A stretch of 64,000 nucleotides of DNA from Nitrospira moscoviensis. Lineage in GTDB: Bacteria > Nitrospirota > Nitrospiria > Nitrospirales > Nitrospiraceae. The notes below the pieces were generated by a model. The model did not search any database and was not told the origin of the DNA. It saw nothing but the letters and a program-made list of their open reading frames with translations. The translations under genes were made by a program, and so were the position numbers. The DNA lies in NCBI RefSeq assembly GCF_001273775.1, contig NZ_CP011801.1:248001-312000 (forward strand), given 5' to 3'. Below, one piece after another: positions 1-9,001 of the stretch (its first letter is position 1; each line of letters opens with the position of its first letter).

Positions 1-60
1 GGCCACGGCCGCGACGGTCCCCGCGGAGACTTTCAAGAATTGCCGACGTGACAAAAACAT
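1..60 (-). CDS. Tat-exported protein, N-terminal fragment (runs off left edge)
   Basis: Only the first 20 codons are present. They begin with ATG at 60-58 and contain the twin-arginine motif SRRQFLK followed by a small, alanine-rich hydrophobic stretch. This is the signature of a Tat signal peptide, so the product is probably folded in the cytoplasm, often around a metal or organic cofactor, and exported. A strong Shine-Dalgarno AGGAGG lies 10 bases upstream on the minus strand and fixes the start. Molybdopterin oxidoreductases and multicopper oxidases often start this way, but the enzyme cannot be identified from this fragment. The gene reads away from the tRNA-Gly promoter region. Confidence 0.75.
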   Translation of the reverse strand, partial: MFLSRRQFLKVSAGTVAAVA

Positions 61-371
61 TGTGGACACCTCCTAAGTTGAGGGCTGCCGTCAGCCCACG
101 CTTCCTGACTCAAACTCCTGAAATTTTTCCCACCCCCTTCCGTCCTCAAGCTGCCAACCAGACCGAATAAAAAGGGTTGATTTACGGATCGCGGATGAGG
201 CGAATCTTTCAGTTCTGGTGGGCATAACGGTCTATTATGGTTCGCAATAACCAAACCATAGGGCCGGATGGTCTTCTGAAACAGGAGAGCAGTATAAACG
301 TAAGACAAATAAAGAGAATATTCTTACATGGAGAAAGGAAGCCAGAGAGGAGAGAGCCTGCTCTTGAGTAG

Positions 372-385
372 TTCTGGTACCAGAA
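372..385. promoter_or_regulatory. Perfect 14-bp palindrome, possible operator
   Basis: TTCTGGTACCAGAA is a perfect two-fold symmetric sequence in the AT-rich gap upstream of the Tat-exported gene. Its size and symmetry suit a dimeric repressor or activator site. No cognate regulator is visible in the window, so the function is an inference. Confidence 0.3.
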
Positions 386-534
386 TTACAATATCCTCAA
401 ATGAGAACACACAAAAATACTAACGAAATCAAAACTTTGTGATGAACTGAAGGGGAAATATCTGACGTTACTGCAGAGTAACGGTTTCTGGAGCTGTAAC
501 CTAACACTGTGAGGATTCAGAGCCGTATCGTTGC

Positions 535-563
535 TTGACAGCGCAGCTGTGTGTCAGTAGAAT
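535..563 (+). promoter_or_regulatory. Sigma70-type promoter of tRNA-Gly
   Basis: TTGACA (535-540) and TAGAAT (558-563) are separated by 17 bases, a near-consensus housekeeping promoter. Predicted transcription starts about 20 bases before the mature tRNA-Gly. Confidence 0.75.
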
Positions 564-591
564 CCGCCCCTCTTCAACACGCCATGATCGA

Positions 592-666
592 GCGGGAATA
601 GCTCAGTGGTAGAGCATCGCCTTGCCAAGGCGAGGGTCGCGGGTTCAAATCCCGTTTCCCGCTCCA
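592..666 (+). tRNA. tRNA-Gly (anticodon GCC)
   Basis: The 75-nt sequence folds into a full cloverleaf. The acceptor stem pairs GCGGGAA with TTCCCGC, the anticodon loop reads TTGCCAA, the T-loop is GGTTCAAAT and the terminal CCA is encoded in the DNA. A near-consensus promoter stands directly upstream. Confidence 0.97.
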
Positions 667-732
667 AACCGCACTTCGTGCGATCCGGATGCCGTTCATC
701 ATCCCTTGCCGGGGATGCCCGGAGGACAGAGG

Positions 733-1038
733 TCAGGGTGCCGGACCCGATCCGCCGTTCGGGATTTGTAGCCTGATCGAGACTGCATGCCCGTCCGCCG
801 TCATCGCCGCCTCGATTTTGTCACCGGTCTTCAGCTTGCCGGCGACTCCTTCGATCTTGGTCTCAGCGTTCACATGCAAGCGCACTTCGCGGCCGCTCAT
901 TTCTTTGACGACCAACTCCTCGCCTTCCCAGTACAGCACGTCGCCTTTGACTACGGCGCTGGGCTTCGCGCCCTCCTGCGACTGGGCGAGGGCCCCGGTC
1001 GGCACCAGTGCGAACAAGAGCAGAATGAACCACGCCAT
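733..1038 (-). CDS. Small secreted protein of unknown function
   Basis: The product has 101 residues. A cleavable signal peptide (MAWFILLLF..., predicted cleavage after ALA, residue 18) is followed by an about 80-residue domain rich in short beta-strand-like segments (VVKGDVLYW, EELVVKEM, EVRLHV, KIEAAM). This resembles small OB-like periplasmic domains, but no family can be named with confidence. The start at 1038 is preferred over an upstream in-frame GTG because GGAAGGAGG sits just before it. It is convergent with tRNA-Gly and divergent from the dehydratase gene, so it is probably monocistronic. The Gly/Pro-rich tail (GGSGPAP) is likely disordered. Confidence 0.7.
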   Translation of the reverse strand: MAWFILLLFALVPTGALAQSQEGAKPSAVVKGDVLYWEGEELVVKEMSGREVRLHVNAETKIEGVAGKLKTGDKIEAAMTADGHAVSIRLQIPNGGSGPAP

Positions 1039-1179
1039 ACCGTCCTCCTTCCGCACAGCCTATGAAAAGTCCGTAAGCCCTGTCAATGAAGAGAACCGGT
1101 ATGGGCGTGTTGGCTGGACGTAGCCGAAGCACTATATTCGTTCGGTAGCCGACAGGACGGCGCTCACCGCGGTGGTGGC

Positions 1180-2139
1180 ATGAATGAAACCCTGTCGTTT
1201 TCTTCCATCCTTAGAGCGGCGGACACGTTGCGCGGGGTCGCGCATGTGACGCCGGTTGTGACCAGCGGACAACTCGATCGGCTGGCGGGCGCGCATGTAT
1301 TCATGAAATGCGAGAACCTTCAGCGGACCGGCGCGTTCAAGTTTCGCGGCGCCTACTATGCCCTCTCACGTGTGAAGTCCGGCGGGACTGCCCGGACTGT
1401 GGTGACGCTCTCGTCCGGCAATCATGGTCAGGGTGTCGCTTTGGCTGCCCGCCTTTTTGATCTGACAGCCCATGTGGTGATGCCGGCGCCGCGCTCGGCG
1501 GTGAAGTGTGAAGCCGTGGTCGGCTATGGCGGCATCGTATGGCCCACCGACGATCGGCAGTCGGCCGAACGCAAGGTGGCGGATCTCCAGGCCGAGGAGC
1601 GGGCCGCTTCTATCCATGCGTTCAACAACCTGGATGTCATGGCGGGACAAGGGACGGTCATGCTGGAGCTGCTCGACCAGGTCGAGTCGGTCGATGTGCT
1701 GTTGGCGCCGGTCGGTGGGGGCGGGCTGCTGTCCGGGCTCTGCGTCGCAGGACATCAACTTCGTCCCGCGCTGAAGATCTTTGCGTGTGAACCGGAAGGA
1801 GCGGCGGATGCCGGGGAGTCGATCAAGCTGGGTCGGATCGCTCCGATGCCGAACCCCCGGACTATCGCCGACGGATTGCGAACGAGCTTGGGGAGCAGAA
1901 CCTTGCCGATCCTCCGCGAGCATCTCGCCGGCATGTTTCTCGTCAGCGAACAGGAGATCGTCGGAGCGATGCGCTTTGCGTTCGAGCGGATAAAAATAGT
2001 GATCGAACCATCAGCCGCCGTCGCGCTGGCTCCGATCCTGCGCGCGGAACCGCGGCTCGCCGGCCGACGGATCGGCGTGGTCCTCACGGGGGGGAATGTC
2101 GACTTGACGGGCTTGTGGAGTTCCCTGACGACGACGTAG
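1180..2139 (+). CDS. Threonine/serine dehydratase, PLP-dependent (short form)
   Basis: The 319-residue protein is a fold-type II PLP enzyme of the threonine/serine ammonia-lyase family. These enzymes deaminate threonine to 2-oxobutyrate or serine to pyruvate. Visible signatures are the PLP lysine in FKFRGA (K54), the SSGNHGQ substrate loop (78-84) and the glycine-rich phosphate cradle VGGGGLLSG (178-186). It ends without the C-terminal ACT-like domains of biosynthetic IlvA, so it is expected to escape isoleucine feedback, like catabolic TdcB-type enzymes. A serine racemase role cannot be excluded, since the two families share these motifs. The gene stands alone; the convergent neighbour starts its 3' end 12 bases beyond the stop. 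Confidence 0.9.
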   Translation: MNETLSFSSILRAADTLRGVAHVTPVVTSGQLDRLAGAHVFMKCENLQRTGAFKFRGAYYALSRVKSGGTARTVVTLSSGNHGQGVALAARLFDLTAHVVMPAPRSAVKCEAVVGYGGIVWPTDDRQSAERKVADLQAEERAASIHAFNNLDVMAGQGTVMLELLDQVESVDVLLAPVGGGGLLSGLCVAGHQLRPALKIFACEPEGAADAGESIKLGRIAPMPNPRTIADGLRTSLGSRTLPILREHLAGMFLVSEQEIVGAMRFAFERIKIVIEPSAAVALAPILRAEPRLAGRRIGVVLTGGNVDLTGLWSSLTTT

Positions 2140-2151
2140 AGGAGCGGTGTT

Positions 2152-4314
2152 CTACGCCCGCTCCAAGGCGAGTAATTCCCGAAGCGAATGCTGCGCTTGG
2201 AGTAGGTCTTCTTCCGACAACGCAGCCGGGCCGAATCGTCCGCGGCAGTACAGGTCCGTGAGGATCGCCGCGGGGGCGCCGGCCTGGGTCCATTCCTGCC
2301 GGATCAGGGCAAGAAACTCGAGCGGCCCGCTCGCGTCGGGTTTGGCGAAGCCGTTTCGCGCGAAGTGATGAAGCATGGCCTTGTAAAGCCGGGTGATCGG
2401 TTGTTCTTCTCTGCGTACGGCGGTCGATCCCAACCCTCTCCATGGGCGCTTCCAAGCCAGCCAGATCATAGCCCCCAATCCCAGAAGAACCAGGCCGAGA
2501 AACTTGCCCATGAGTCGGACGTTGCCTTCGCCGGCATAGGCCACAAGACTGCCAATTTTGTTCGCCAGCGGATTCAGAAGCGATGCAAAGGAATCCCAGA
2601 CGCGGGTGCGCACCGTCTCTCCGCCGGCTTTCAACTCCCGCACGACGGCGAGTTGGTCGGCCGCGCTGTATTGGACGAAAAAGCGATTCCACCGCAGCCG
2701 GAAGCTGTCCACGATCCGGCTGAACGCCTGCCAGCCGGGCACCGAGACGGCTTCTGTCACGCTGGGCGTGGGGTCCATCGTGATCCAACCGGAATGGGGC
2801 AGGTGGACTTCCACCCAGGCATGGGCATCCTGTTGGCGCACCACATAGTAGTTCCCATACTCGTTCCATTCGGTCGCCAGAAACCCGGTCACGAGGCGAG
2901 CGGGAATGCCGATCGCGCGGAGCATCAAGACCATGGCCGTCGCATAGTGCTCACAGTAGCCGGTCTTCCGCGTGAAAAGAAATTCATCGATCGGCCGGGC
3001 CTGGTCGGAGAGCGGGACATCGAGGCTATAGCGGAAATTCGTGGAGAGATATTGTTCGATCGCGAGGGCTTTTTCGTAGCGGCCGGATTTGTCCTGCGTG
3101 ACGGCCACCGCGAGCGCAGCGAGACGTTCGGACTGCCCAGGAATCTGCAAGAAGTGCCGGATGAAGGATTCAGGATAGGCGACGGATTGGGGTTGCAGAT
3201 CGGCCGGAAGAAGCGGATTGATCCGGGACAGGACGGAGTACTCAATGCGCGACGAGGCCGGGAACGGCAGCGACAAGGCTCCCGCCGCATCGGCATGGAC
3301 GGTTAAGAAGCGGCCGGAGACACTTTCCGCAAACGGGGCCGCGAAGAGCACCGCCGTGTCCAACGGCTCCAGCAGAATGTTCTGCCGGACGGCGGCGGAC
3401 TTGGCGGGCGGGCGTGACGGGTTCGGGCGGACCGAGAAGGTCATCGGCGCCGTCTCCGCCAGGGAGCGCCGATGGGTCAGTTGATTCGTCCAGGAAGTCC
3501 CGTCGTACCGGTCGTAGGCGGCTCCGCGAAGATACAATCGTCCCACGTCACGAGCGGATCGTTCGGAGAGCTCCACCCGCATGACGATGCTGGGGTCACG
3601 TTTGATGGGACCGATGGCGCCCAAGTCGACCGTGTCCGAGAATCCGGACGTGCGAATGCTGTCGCCATAGCCCTTCTGAAACAATCCCGCGCTCACCCGG
3701 GGAATCGCAAAGAAAATCACGAGGGTCAGGCAAAGGGCGGCGGCCGCCAGCCCGTTCGCCAGCCAGAACAACTGCGGAGTGACGTGGCTGTGGGGTGGTG
3801 GCTGATGCTCGGACTGGCCGGGTGTGTCGTCCGACTTCTTCGACAACTGGAACAGCAGCAGCGTCCAGACGCCGGTCAAGAGATAGGCGAGGAAAATGGG
3901 GAGATACCAGAGATCCGTCGTCAAGGCGGCGGAGGCGACGATGGCCATCAGGCTGATGGCGTACAGATGCAGATAATCGCGGCGCGTCTGTAAATTGCAC
4001 AGCTTGATCACCATGAGGACCAAGAGGAAGTGAATGCCCGCCGGGAGGAATTCAGCGGAGATCCACAGCGCATCCATCCAGAACCCGGCGAAGCCGAGAA
4101 TGAGCAGGATGTTCCAGGTCGTCGTCGACAAGACGATGAGATTGGCCAGACGCTCCATGGCCTGTACCCGTAAAGCGCGCACCAGCACCAGAATGAGAAC
4201 GGAGCCGGTCAGCAGCACCAGCCACTCCGGCAGGCTGGCTCCCAGCGCCAGGCCGATGAAAGAGGCCGACGCCAAGAGAATGGACGTAAGCCGCAGCGCG
4301 TGATCAAACGACAT
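2152..4314 (-). CDS. TgpA-like membrane transglutaminase (DUF3488 + transglutaminase core)
   Basis: About 720 residues. The N-terminal third is a run of hydrophobic helices (TgpA N-terminal/DUF3488 type), followed by a periplasmic transglutaminase-like domain with the catalytic triad visible as Cys in KTGYCEHYATA, His in DAHAWVEV and Asp in TMDPTP. One more transmembrane helix and a short cytoplasmic DUF4129-like tail close the protein. It is the last gene of a moxR-DUF58-tgpA operon and overlaps the DUF58 stop by 11 bases, implying coupled translation. I chose the ATG at 4314 because CGGAG lies six bases upstream; ATG 4332 is an alternative. In other bacteria these trios act on the envelope; the substrate here is unknown. 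Confidence 0.9.
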   Translation of the reverse strand: MSFDHALRLTSILLASASFIGLALGASLPEWLVLLTGSVLILVLVRALRVQAMERLANLIVLSTTTWNILLILGFAGFWMDALWISAEFLPAGIHFLLVLMVIKLCNLQTRRDYLHLYAISLMAIVASAALTTDLWYLPIFLAYLLTGVWTLLLFQLSKKSDDTPGQSEHQPPPHSHVTPQLFWLANGLAAAALCLTLVIFFAIPRVSAGLFQKGYGDSIRTSGFSDTVDLGAIGPIKRDPSIVMRVELSERSARDVGRLYLRGAAYDRYDGTSWTNQLTHRRSLAETAPMTFSVRPNPSRPPAKSAAVRQNILLEPLDTAVLFAAPFAESVSGRFLTVHADAAGALSLPFPASSRIEYSVLSRINPLLPADLQPQSVAYPESFIRHFLQIPGQSERLAALAVAVTQDKSGRYEKALAIEQYLSTNFRYSLDVPLSDQARPIDEFLFTRKTGYCEHYATAMVLMLRAIGIPARLVTGFLATEWNEYGNYYVVRQQDAHAWVEVHLPHSGWITMDPTPSVTEAVSVPGWQAFSRIVDSFRLRWNRFFVQYSAADQLAVVRELKAGGETVRTRVWDSFASLLNPLANKIGSLVAYAGEGNVRLMGKFLGLVLLGLGAMIWLAWKRPWRGLGSTAVRREEQPITRLYKAMLHHFARNGFAKPDASGPLEFLALIRQEWTQAGAPAAILTDLYCRGRFGPAALSEEDLLQAQHSLRELLALERA

Positions 4315-5416
4315 GCGAGACTCCGACGACATGAGCCGCATCAAGAACCGTCACGCCCTGCCCGGCCGGTGGATCGGCTCCATCCCACGACCGTACGAAA
4401 ATCGTCATAGCTTCTCCGGCCTGGCCGGTATCGAACGAGGCCTCCGCCGATGGGGCGGCGCTTCCGGGCGGGCGCCGTTCGCAGAGCGCGACCGTACGCA
4501 ACAGCTGGATCATGTGAGGCTCGCCTTGCCCGAAGGAGGACGCGGCGTCGCCGGCGACCAGCCGGAGATGATACCCGCGCTCGGCCAGATGGACCATCAA
4601 GGACGCGGTGAACGCCACCGCTGCTTCGAATTGGGCCTCGTGCGTCGCGGGTGCCGTGGTCGGGAGATGAATCGTGGCGCGGCGTTGGTCCTCCGCTTCG
4701 GTCTCGCGCACGATCAGTTTGGACGTCTTGGCCGTCGTCACCCAATGGATGTTGCGCGAGTCGTCTCCCGAGTGATAGAGGCGCAGATTGTACAGATCGC
4801 TGCCATGCCCTCGCCGATAGGCATGCTGCTCGCGCCCGGCTGAGACGAGGCCTTGCACGAGCGACTCATCCAGGGGGGTGATCTTGGGACAGGCGACCGT
4901 GGCGCCCTGGATCGGATAAAAGGCTTTCTTTACGAAGAGGCCGAAAGGAAAGGACGTTACGACACGGATGCCGTCCAACTGCAAGAAGCCGCGCTTGCGG
5001 GCTGTCAGCGGATAGGACAAGAGCCCGCTTCCGCCGGGAAGCAGCTGGCGAATCGCCAACCCGCGGTCGATATCCTGCCCGTCGATCACGTCGAAGAGCT
5101 GAAGCGAAAAGCTGGGCAGCCGGCCGTTCCCGTTTTTAATGACCAGCGAGACCGTGGCCGGTTCCTCGACGAACAGCACATCGGGGAGATGTCGGTGGAA
5201 CTCCAACCGGCGCAGGCAGTGTTCCGCCACGATACCCGACAATAAAATGAGGCTGAGCATCATGGACAGGAGCAGGTAGAAGAGATTGTTGCCGGTATTG
5301 ATCGCCGCCACACCGACTGCGAGCGTGAACAGCAGGAATTGCACGCCCTCCGATGTAAAGCGCGTGGACCGATGTCGCGTGAGCCGGTGAACGATCGTGC
5401 GAAGGCGAGACAGCAT
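4304..5416 (-). CDS. DUF58 domain protein (MoxR-associated)
   Basis: The 370-residue protein has two hydrophobic helices near the N terminus (about residues 25-65), then a soluble part carrying the DUF58 signature around the GDDSRNIHW segment, followed by a von Willebrand A-like region. It is the middle gene of the moxR-DUF58-transglutaminase operon. DUF58 proteins are thought to be clients of the MoxR AAA+ chaperone; that link is family knowledge, not shown here. The final codons overlap the start of the transglutaminase gene. Confidence 0.85.
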   Translation of the reverse strand: MLSRLRTIVHRLTRHRSTRFTSEGVQFLLFTLAVGVAAINTGNNLFYLLLSMMLSLILLSGIVAEHCLRRLEFHRHLPDVLFVEEPATVSLVIKNGNGRLPSFSLQLFDVIDGQDIDRGLAIRQLLPGGSGLLSYPLTARKRGFLQLDGIRVVTSFPFGLFVKKAFYPIQGATVACPKITPLDESLVQGLVSAGREQHAYRRGHGSDLYNLRLYHSGDDSRNIHWVTTAKTSKLIVRETEAEDQRRATIHLPTTAPATHEAQFEAAVAFTASLMVHLAERGYHLRLVAGDAASSFGQGEPHMIQLLRTVALCERRPPGSAAPSAEASFDTGQAGEAMTIFVRSWDGADPPAGQGVTVLDAAHVVGVSHVV

Positions 5417-5449
5417 GCGTCACCAGACGTTGGGGCGGAGAGCCGGAGC

Positions 5450-6391
5450 CTAGACCGGAACGGGGACCGATTCGACGAGGTCGCGGATGAGGCGTTCGGC
5501 TTGCTCGGAGCTGCGCTGGCGCAATCCCTGTCCCCGCGCCAGCATGACGCGATGGGAGAGGACCACCGGGGCGAGCTCCTTGATGTCGTCCGGCAGGCAG
5601 TACGTCCTCCCCCGCGCCAGAGCCAGAGCTTTGGCCGCCCGACTCAACGCCAAGGCGCCTCTGGTGCTCACGCCCAACGACAACAACTCGGTCTGCCTGG
5701 TCGCCAGCACGATGGCGAGGAGATAGTCCATCAGGCTTTCTTCCATCAGCACCTTGTCCACCTGGGCCTGCAGGTCCAGCACATCCTGGGCGGCGAGCAC
5801 CGGTTGCAGCTCCTCGGCGGGATGGAGACCTTGTGGACGGTCCAGGACTTTCTTTTCTTCGTCCGGCGTGGGATAGCCGATGCGCAGGCGCATCAGAAAT
5901 CGGTCGAGCTGTGATTCGGGGAGTGGAAACGTCCCGTGGTATTCGGCCGGATTCTGCGTAGCAATGACCATGAACGGCTGGCTCAGCGGGTAGGTCTGGT
6001 TATCCACGGAAATCTGCGCCTCGCTCATCGCCTCCAACAGGCTGCTCTGGGTCTTCGGCGTCGTACGATTGATTTCATCGGCCAGCACGATATGGGCGAA
6101 AATGGGACCCGGCATGAATTCGAAGGCCTGTTTCTGTCGATTGAAGATCGACACTCCCACGATGTCGGACGGGAGCAGATCGCTGGTGAACTGAATGCGC
6201 TTGAAGGAGCAGTCGAGCGAGCGGGCCAGGCTGTGGGCGAGCGTGGTTTTCCCGACGCCCGGCACGTCCTCGAGCAAGAGATGCCCGCGCGCCAAGAGCG
6301 CCACGACGGTCATCTCGATGACCTGCGGCTTGCCCTTAATGACCCGCGCAATATTCTCCTGAATGGCCTGGACCGTTTGGGTGGCGTTCAT
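5450..6391 (-). CDS. MoxR family AAA+ ATPase
   Basis: The 313-residue protein is a complete MoxR-type AAA+ ATPase. Walker A is GVGKTTLAHS, Walker B is VLADEINRTTPKTQS with the usual asparagine-arginine continuation, and a C-terminal AAA lid domain follows (SRAAKALALARGR, then PDDIKELAPVVLSHR). MoxR ATPases act as chaperones that insert cofactors or remodel partner proteins. It begins the operon, 33 bases before the DUF58 gene, so its partners are probably the two downstream products. The stretch of about 130 bases upstream of its start should contain the operon promoter. Confidence 0.93.
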   Translation of the reverse strand: MNATQTVQAIQENIARVIKGKPQVIEMTVVALLARGHLLLEDVPGVGKTTLAHSLARSLDCSFKRIQFTSDLLPSDIVGVSIFNRQKQAFEFMPGPIFAHIVLADEINRTTPKTQSSLLEAMSEAQISVDNQTYPLSQPFMVIATQNPAEYHGTFPLPESQLDRFLMRLRIGYPTPDEEKKVLDRPQGLHPAEELQPVLAAQDVLDLQAQVDKVLMEESLMDYLLAIVLATRQTELLSLGVSTRGALALSRAAKALALARGRTYCLPDDIKELAPVVLSHRVMLARGQGLRQRSSEQAERLIRDLVESVPVPV

Positions 6392-6518
6392 GATGGGAAA
6401 TTAAATGGGATGATGACGGGTGAATGGGTGGTCAACAGACACCGCTGAAGTCTAGCAAAGGGTCGTAAGACGGTCAATTTTTCGCGCTCTTCGCACCTAA
6501 TGTCGCGGTCGCCGGTGG

Positions 6519-7796
6519 TTATGATGGGACCAACGCCAGACACCAGGGGGTCGTTTCCTCGATCATCGAAGCAAATTTGCGGGCCGTGCTGCTGGCAGGC
6601 GCGTCGGGAAACGTGGGGCCTCGCCGTACTTGAACGTGGCGGAAGGAGGGAACACCCACAGCCTTTCGCATCGAGCTAACGTCCGCCAGGTTGAGAGACG
6701 AACCGATCGGCATCCGGTCGAGTCTTCGATAGACCTCGCCGAAGACCTCCGGGATATTGTCCGGCGTGAACGGCGTTTCGGACGGTCGATAGCGATCGTC
6801 GTCGAGCAGCTGCGCCAGAGTTTCCCAGAAGACTTGCGCATCCACTGCGCCGAGGACGCACAAGGAGCCGCGCCGCGCGAGGAGATTTAGGAGCGCCAAC
6901 GGACCCACGATCTCGAATTTCCAGGGAGGAAACAGGAGCGTCCGGTCGCCGTGCTTCACTTCCAGCGCCGCTTCGCCCTCCACTTTGGTGTGCCGGAACG
7001 TCCCCTTGGTGCGTCTCAAATGCTCGGCGATCGTCGCCGCGGACAAGCGGGAAGGCTCATAGGCGAAGGTCGGAGTGGCCGGCGCCCAGCAGGCCGCGAT
7101 CGCATAGCGCGGGGCGAGCTTGCCCTGTTCGTCCAGGGAATCGAGCGCGAACATGTCTTGATCACCGAAGAATCCGAACGAAGGGCCCAGCCGCTCCCGC
7201 AAGGAGCGCAGCCGTTCCGCTTCCGGATGGAGCGGGCCGCCGAGCTTGGAATAGGGATGGAGACGGTCTATGCAATGCAGGATGAGAGGACGATTGTTTT
7301 GTTGCAAGTGCGGGAGATAACGATCGGTCAACTCGGCGGCGAAAGACAAGTCGCCCGCGCCGAGATCCAGCACGGAGGCGACCTCGCTCCCGAGCAGGAG
7401 ATCGAAGGGGTTGGGACTCTGCTCCGAAATGCGTTCGACGATGTCACTCGACATCGTCGGCACCGGCCAGCGGGCCGCCGGATGCTCGACCAACTCGAAA
7501 TAGACGCACAGCGCCCGGACGGCTTTGGTCGCCGGCAAGCCGGTCAGCTGCTTGAGGGCATCCCCATCGAGATCATGAATGCGGTGCGCTTGTTGACCGA
7601 GGGCCAGACGCAACCGGTCTTGGACGGGCCCGGGCAGCGCGTGCTCTTGAGAACAGACGCGCAGGCGTTCCAGCGTGGAAGGAACCAGATCATCCTGGAT
7701 GAGACGCCGGGACCCTTCCCACTGGGCCGCCGACTGTTTGGCGCGCCGGCTGACGAGTTGGCGAAATTCGGTGAGAGGGTCCGGCGAAGACGTCAT
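6519..7796 (-). CDS. SAM-methyltransferase-like protein, function unknown
   Basis: About 425 residues that I cannot assign to a named family. A helical N-terminal domain (1-135) precedes a Rossmann-like segment with a class I methyltransferase motif I, VLDLGAGD (143-150), and a possible motif II acidic residue in LHCIDR (173-178). The C-terminal half has no recognisable motif; it includes LLFPPWKFEIVGPLALLNLL and ends in a hydrophobic segment. No signal peptide is seen, so it is likely cytoplasmic. Start choice is uncertain: ATG 7796 lacks a clear ribosome site and an in-frame GTG exists at 7850. It is divergent from the ChaN-like gene. Methyltransferase activity is inferred from the glycine-rich motif alone. 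Confidence 0.7.
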   Translation of the reverse strand: MTSSPDPLTEFRQLVSRRAKQSAAQWEGSRRLIQDDLVPSTLERLRVCSQEHALPGPVQDRLRLALGQQAHRIHDLDGDALKQLTGLPATKAVRALCVYFELVEHPAARWPVPTMSSDIVERISEQSPNPFDLLLGSEVASVLDLGAGDLSFAAELTDRYLPHLQQNNRPLILHCIDRLHPYSKLGGPLHPEAERLRSLRERLGPSFGFFGDQDMFALDSLDEQGKLAPRYAIAACWAPATPTFAYEPSRLSAATIAEHLRRTKGTFRHTKVEGEAALEVKHGDRTLLFPPWKFEIVGPLALLNLLARRGSLCVLGAVDAQVFWETLAQLLDDDRYRPSETPFTPDNIPEVFGEVYRRLDRMPIGSSLNLADVSSMRKAVGVPSFRHVQVRRGPTFPDAPASSTARKFASMIEETTPWCLALVPS

Positions 7797-7905
7797 GAAA
7801 GAGTCCGAAGCAGGCGATGACGACGAAGTGCAGGATAGTGGCGGGCCCACGGCATCGTCAAGGCAAGGCTTGTGGCCCGTCGCGGCCCTGTGCTAGGAGA
7901 TGAGC

Positions 7906-8895
7906 ATGCTTGTGTCATCGTGGATTTCTGCGGCGCGACTGCCGGCGCTCATTATCCTCGTTCTGAATCTCGGCTGCAGCCCCGGCATTCATACCGTTTC
8001 CACTGCTTCACAGGCCGAGCCATGGCAAGCCGGGCAAGTGATCGAGACGAAGAGCGGCCGTGTGGTGTCTCCTGCTGAACTGCTGAAGGAGTTGGAACAG
8101 TACGACATCATTTATATAGGCGAGGAACACTACAACCGGCACCACGTTGAGGCGGCCATCGGTGTGCTGTCCGGATTGCTGGCGGACGGTTTCAGTCCGG
8201 TGCTCGGGATGGAAATGTTCGCGTGGGATGCGCAGCCGGCGGTGGATCGTTATCTGGCGGACCCCGGCGTCGGCAGGGGCGCGTTTCTCGAACAGGCCCA
8301 ATGGAAGGCGAACTGGGGCGGTGAGTTCGACAACTATGAACCGCTCGTGACGTTGGCGCAAGCGCGCCATCTGCCGTTGCGGGCGCTGAACCCTCCCAAG
8401 GCGCTCATCCGGCGGGTGGTGAAGCTCGGCTTGGCCCAAGCCCGCGACGGAGACGATTGGAAACGATGGGGATTGACCGAGGAAGAAATCGTCGATGATC
8501 CGGCCTACCGCGCGAAGATCCTCGATCAGCTTCGCCGCTGTCACGGAGGAGGAGCCGAAGAAGATTATCGGACCATGTATGAAGCCTCGATGGTTCGGGA
8601 CGAAGGCATGGCGAAAACGCTGGCGGCGGCGGTTCGTGACACCGGCCGCAACGCAGTCGGACGCCGCCACATCGTAGTGAGTTACACCGGCGGCGGGCAC
8701 ATTCAGTACAACCTTCCCGTTCCCAGACGGGTGGCGCGGCGTCTGGGCGGTGACATCCGTCAAGCGACCGTCTATCTCACTGCCTATGATCCAACCCGGA
8801 CGGACGACATCCGGGAGCTTCTCAAGGAGCCGATCGCCGATTACCTGTGGCTCACGCCGACGGCGGGATCGGGGCCGGTCCAACGCTGCCGTTAG
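7906..8895 (+). CDS. ChaN family lipoprotein
   Basis: The 329-residue protein carries the ChaN-type domain, recognised by YIGEEHYNRHHVEAA near the start of the domain and EMFAWDAQPAVDRYL after it. Campylobacter ChaN binds haem and is linked to iron uptake; that function is only suggested here. The N terminus is lipoprotein-like, with a hydrophobic helix ending at LNLGC (Cys24), although the lipobox is imperfect. ATG 7906 is preferred over ATG 7900 because AGGAG (7895-7899) has a proper six-base spacing to it. A short GTCCT-TGAC-AGGAC hairpin follows the stop. Confidence 0.82.
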   Translation: MLVSSWISAARLPALIILVLNLGCSPGIHTVSTASQAEPWQAGQVIETKSGRVVSPAELLKELEQYDIIYIGEEHYNRHHVEAAIGVLSGLLADGFSPVLGMEMFAWDAQPAVDRYLADPGVGRGAFLEQAQWKANWGGEFDNYEPLVTLAQARHLPLRALNPPKALIRRVVKLGLAQARDGDDWKRWGLTEEEIVDDPAYRAKILDQLRRCHGGGAEEDYRTMYEASMVRDEGMAKTLAAAVRDTGRNAVGRRHIVVSYTGGGHIQYNLPVPRRVARRLGGDIRQATVYLTAYDPTRTDDIRELLKEPIADYLWLTPTAGSGPVQRCR

Positions 8896-9001
8896 ACCGG
8901 CCAAGCCACCTCGCGTTCCCGTGCTAAACCAGGCTGTCCTTGACAGGACGGGGCTTGCTCGTCAGACTGGGAGCACGCGTTGTGCCCGGAGCGCGCCGCC
9001 G

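Larger units (their letters stand above)
61..591. other. 530-bp AT-richer intergenic region
   Basis: This gap separates the divergent Tat-protein gene from tRNA-Gly. It is visibly richer in A and T than the surrounding genes, especially at about 300-520. I see no convincing gene. A 91-codon minus-strand reading frame that overlaps the Tat gene lacks a ribosome site and protein-like composition. Structured elements found here are a 14-bp palindrome at 372-385 and the tRNA promoter at 535-563. Confidence 0.5.

Noticed and set aside
33..308. 91-codon minus-strand frame at the left edge
   Set aside because: Overlaps the start of the Tat-exported gene in another frame and has no ribosome site or protein-like pattern.
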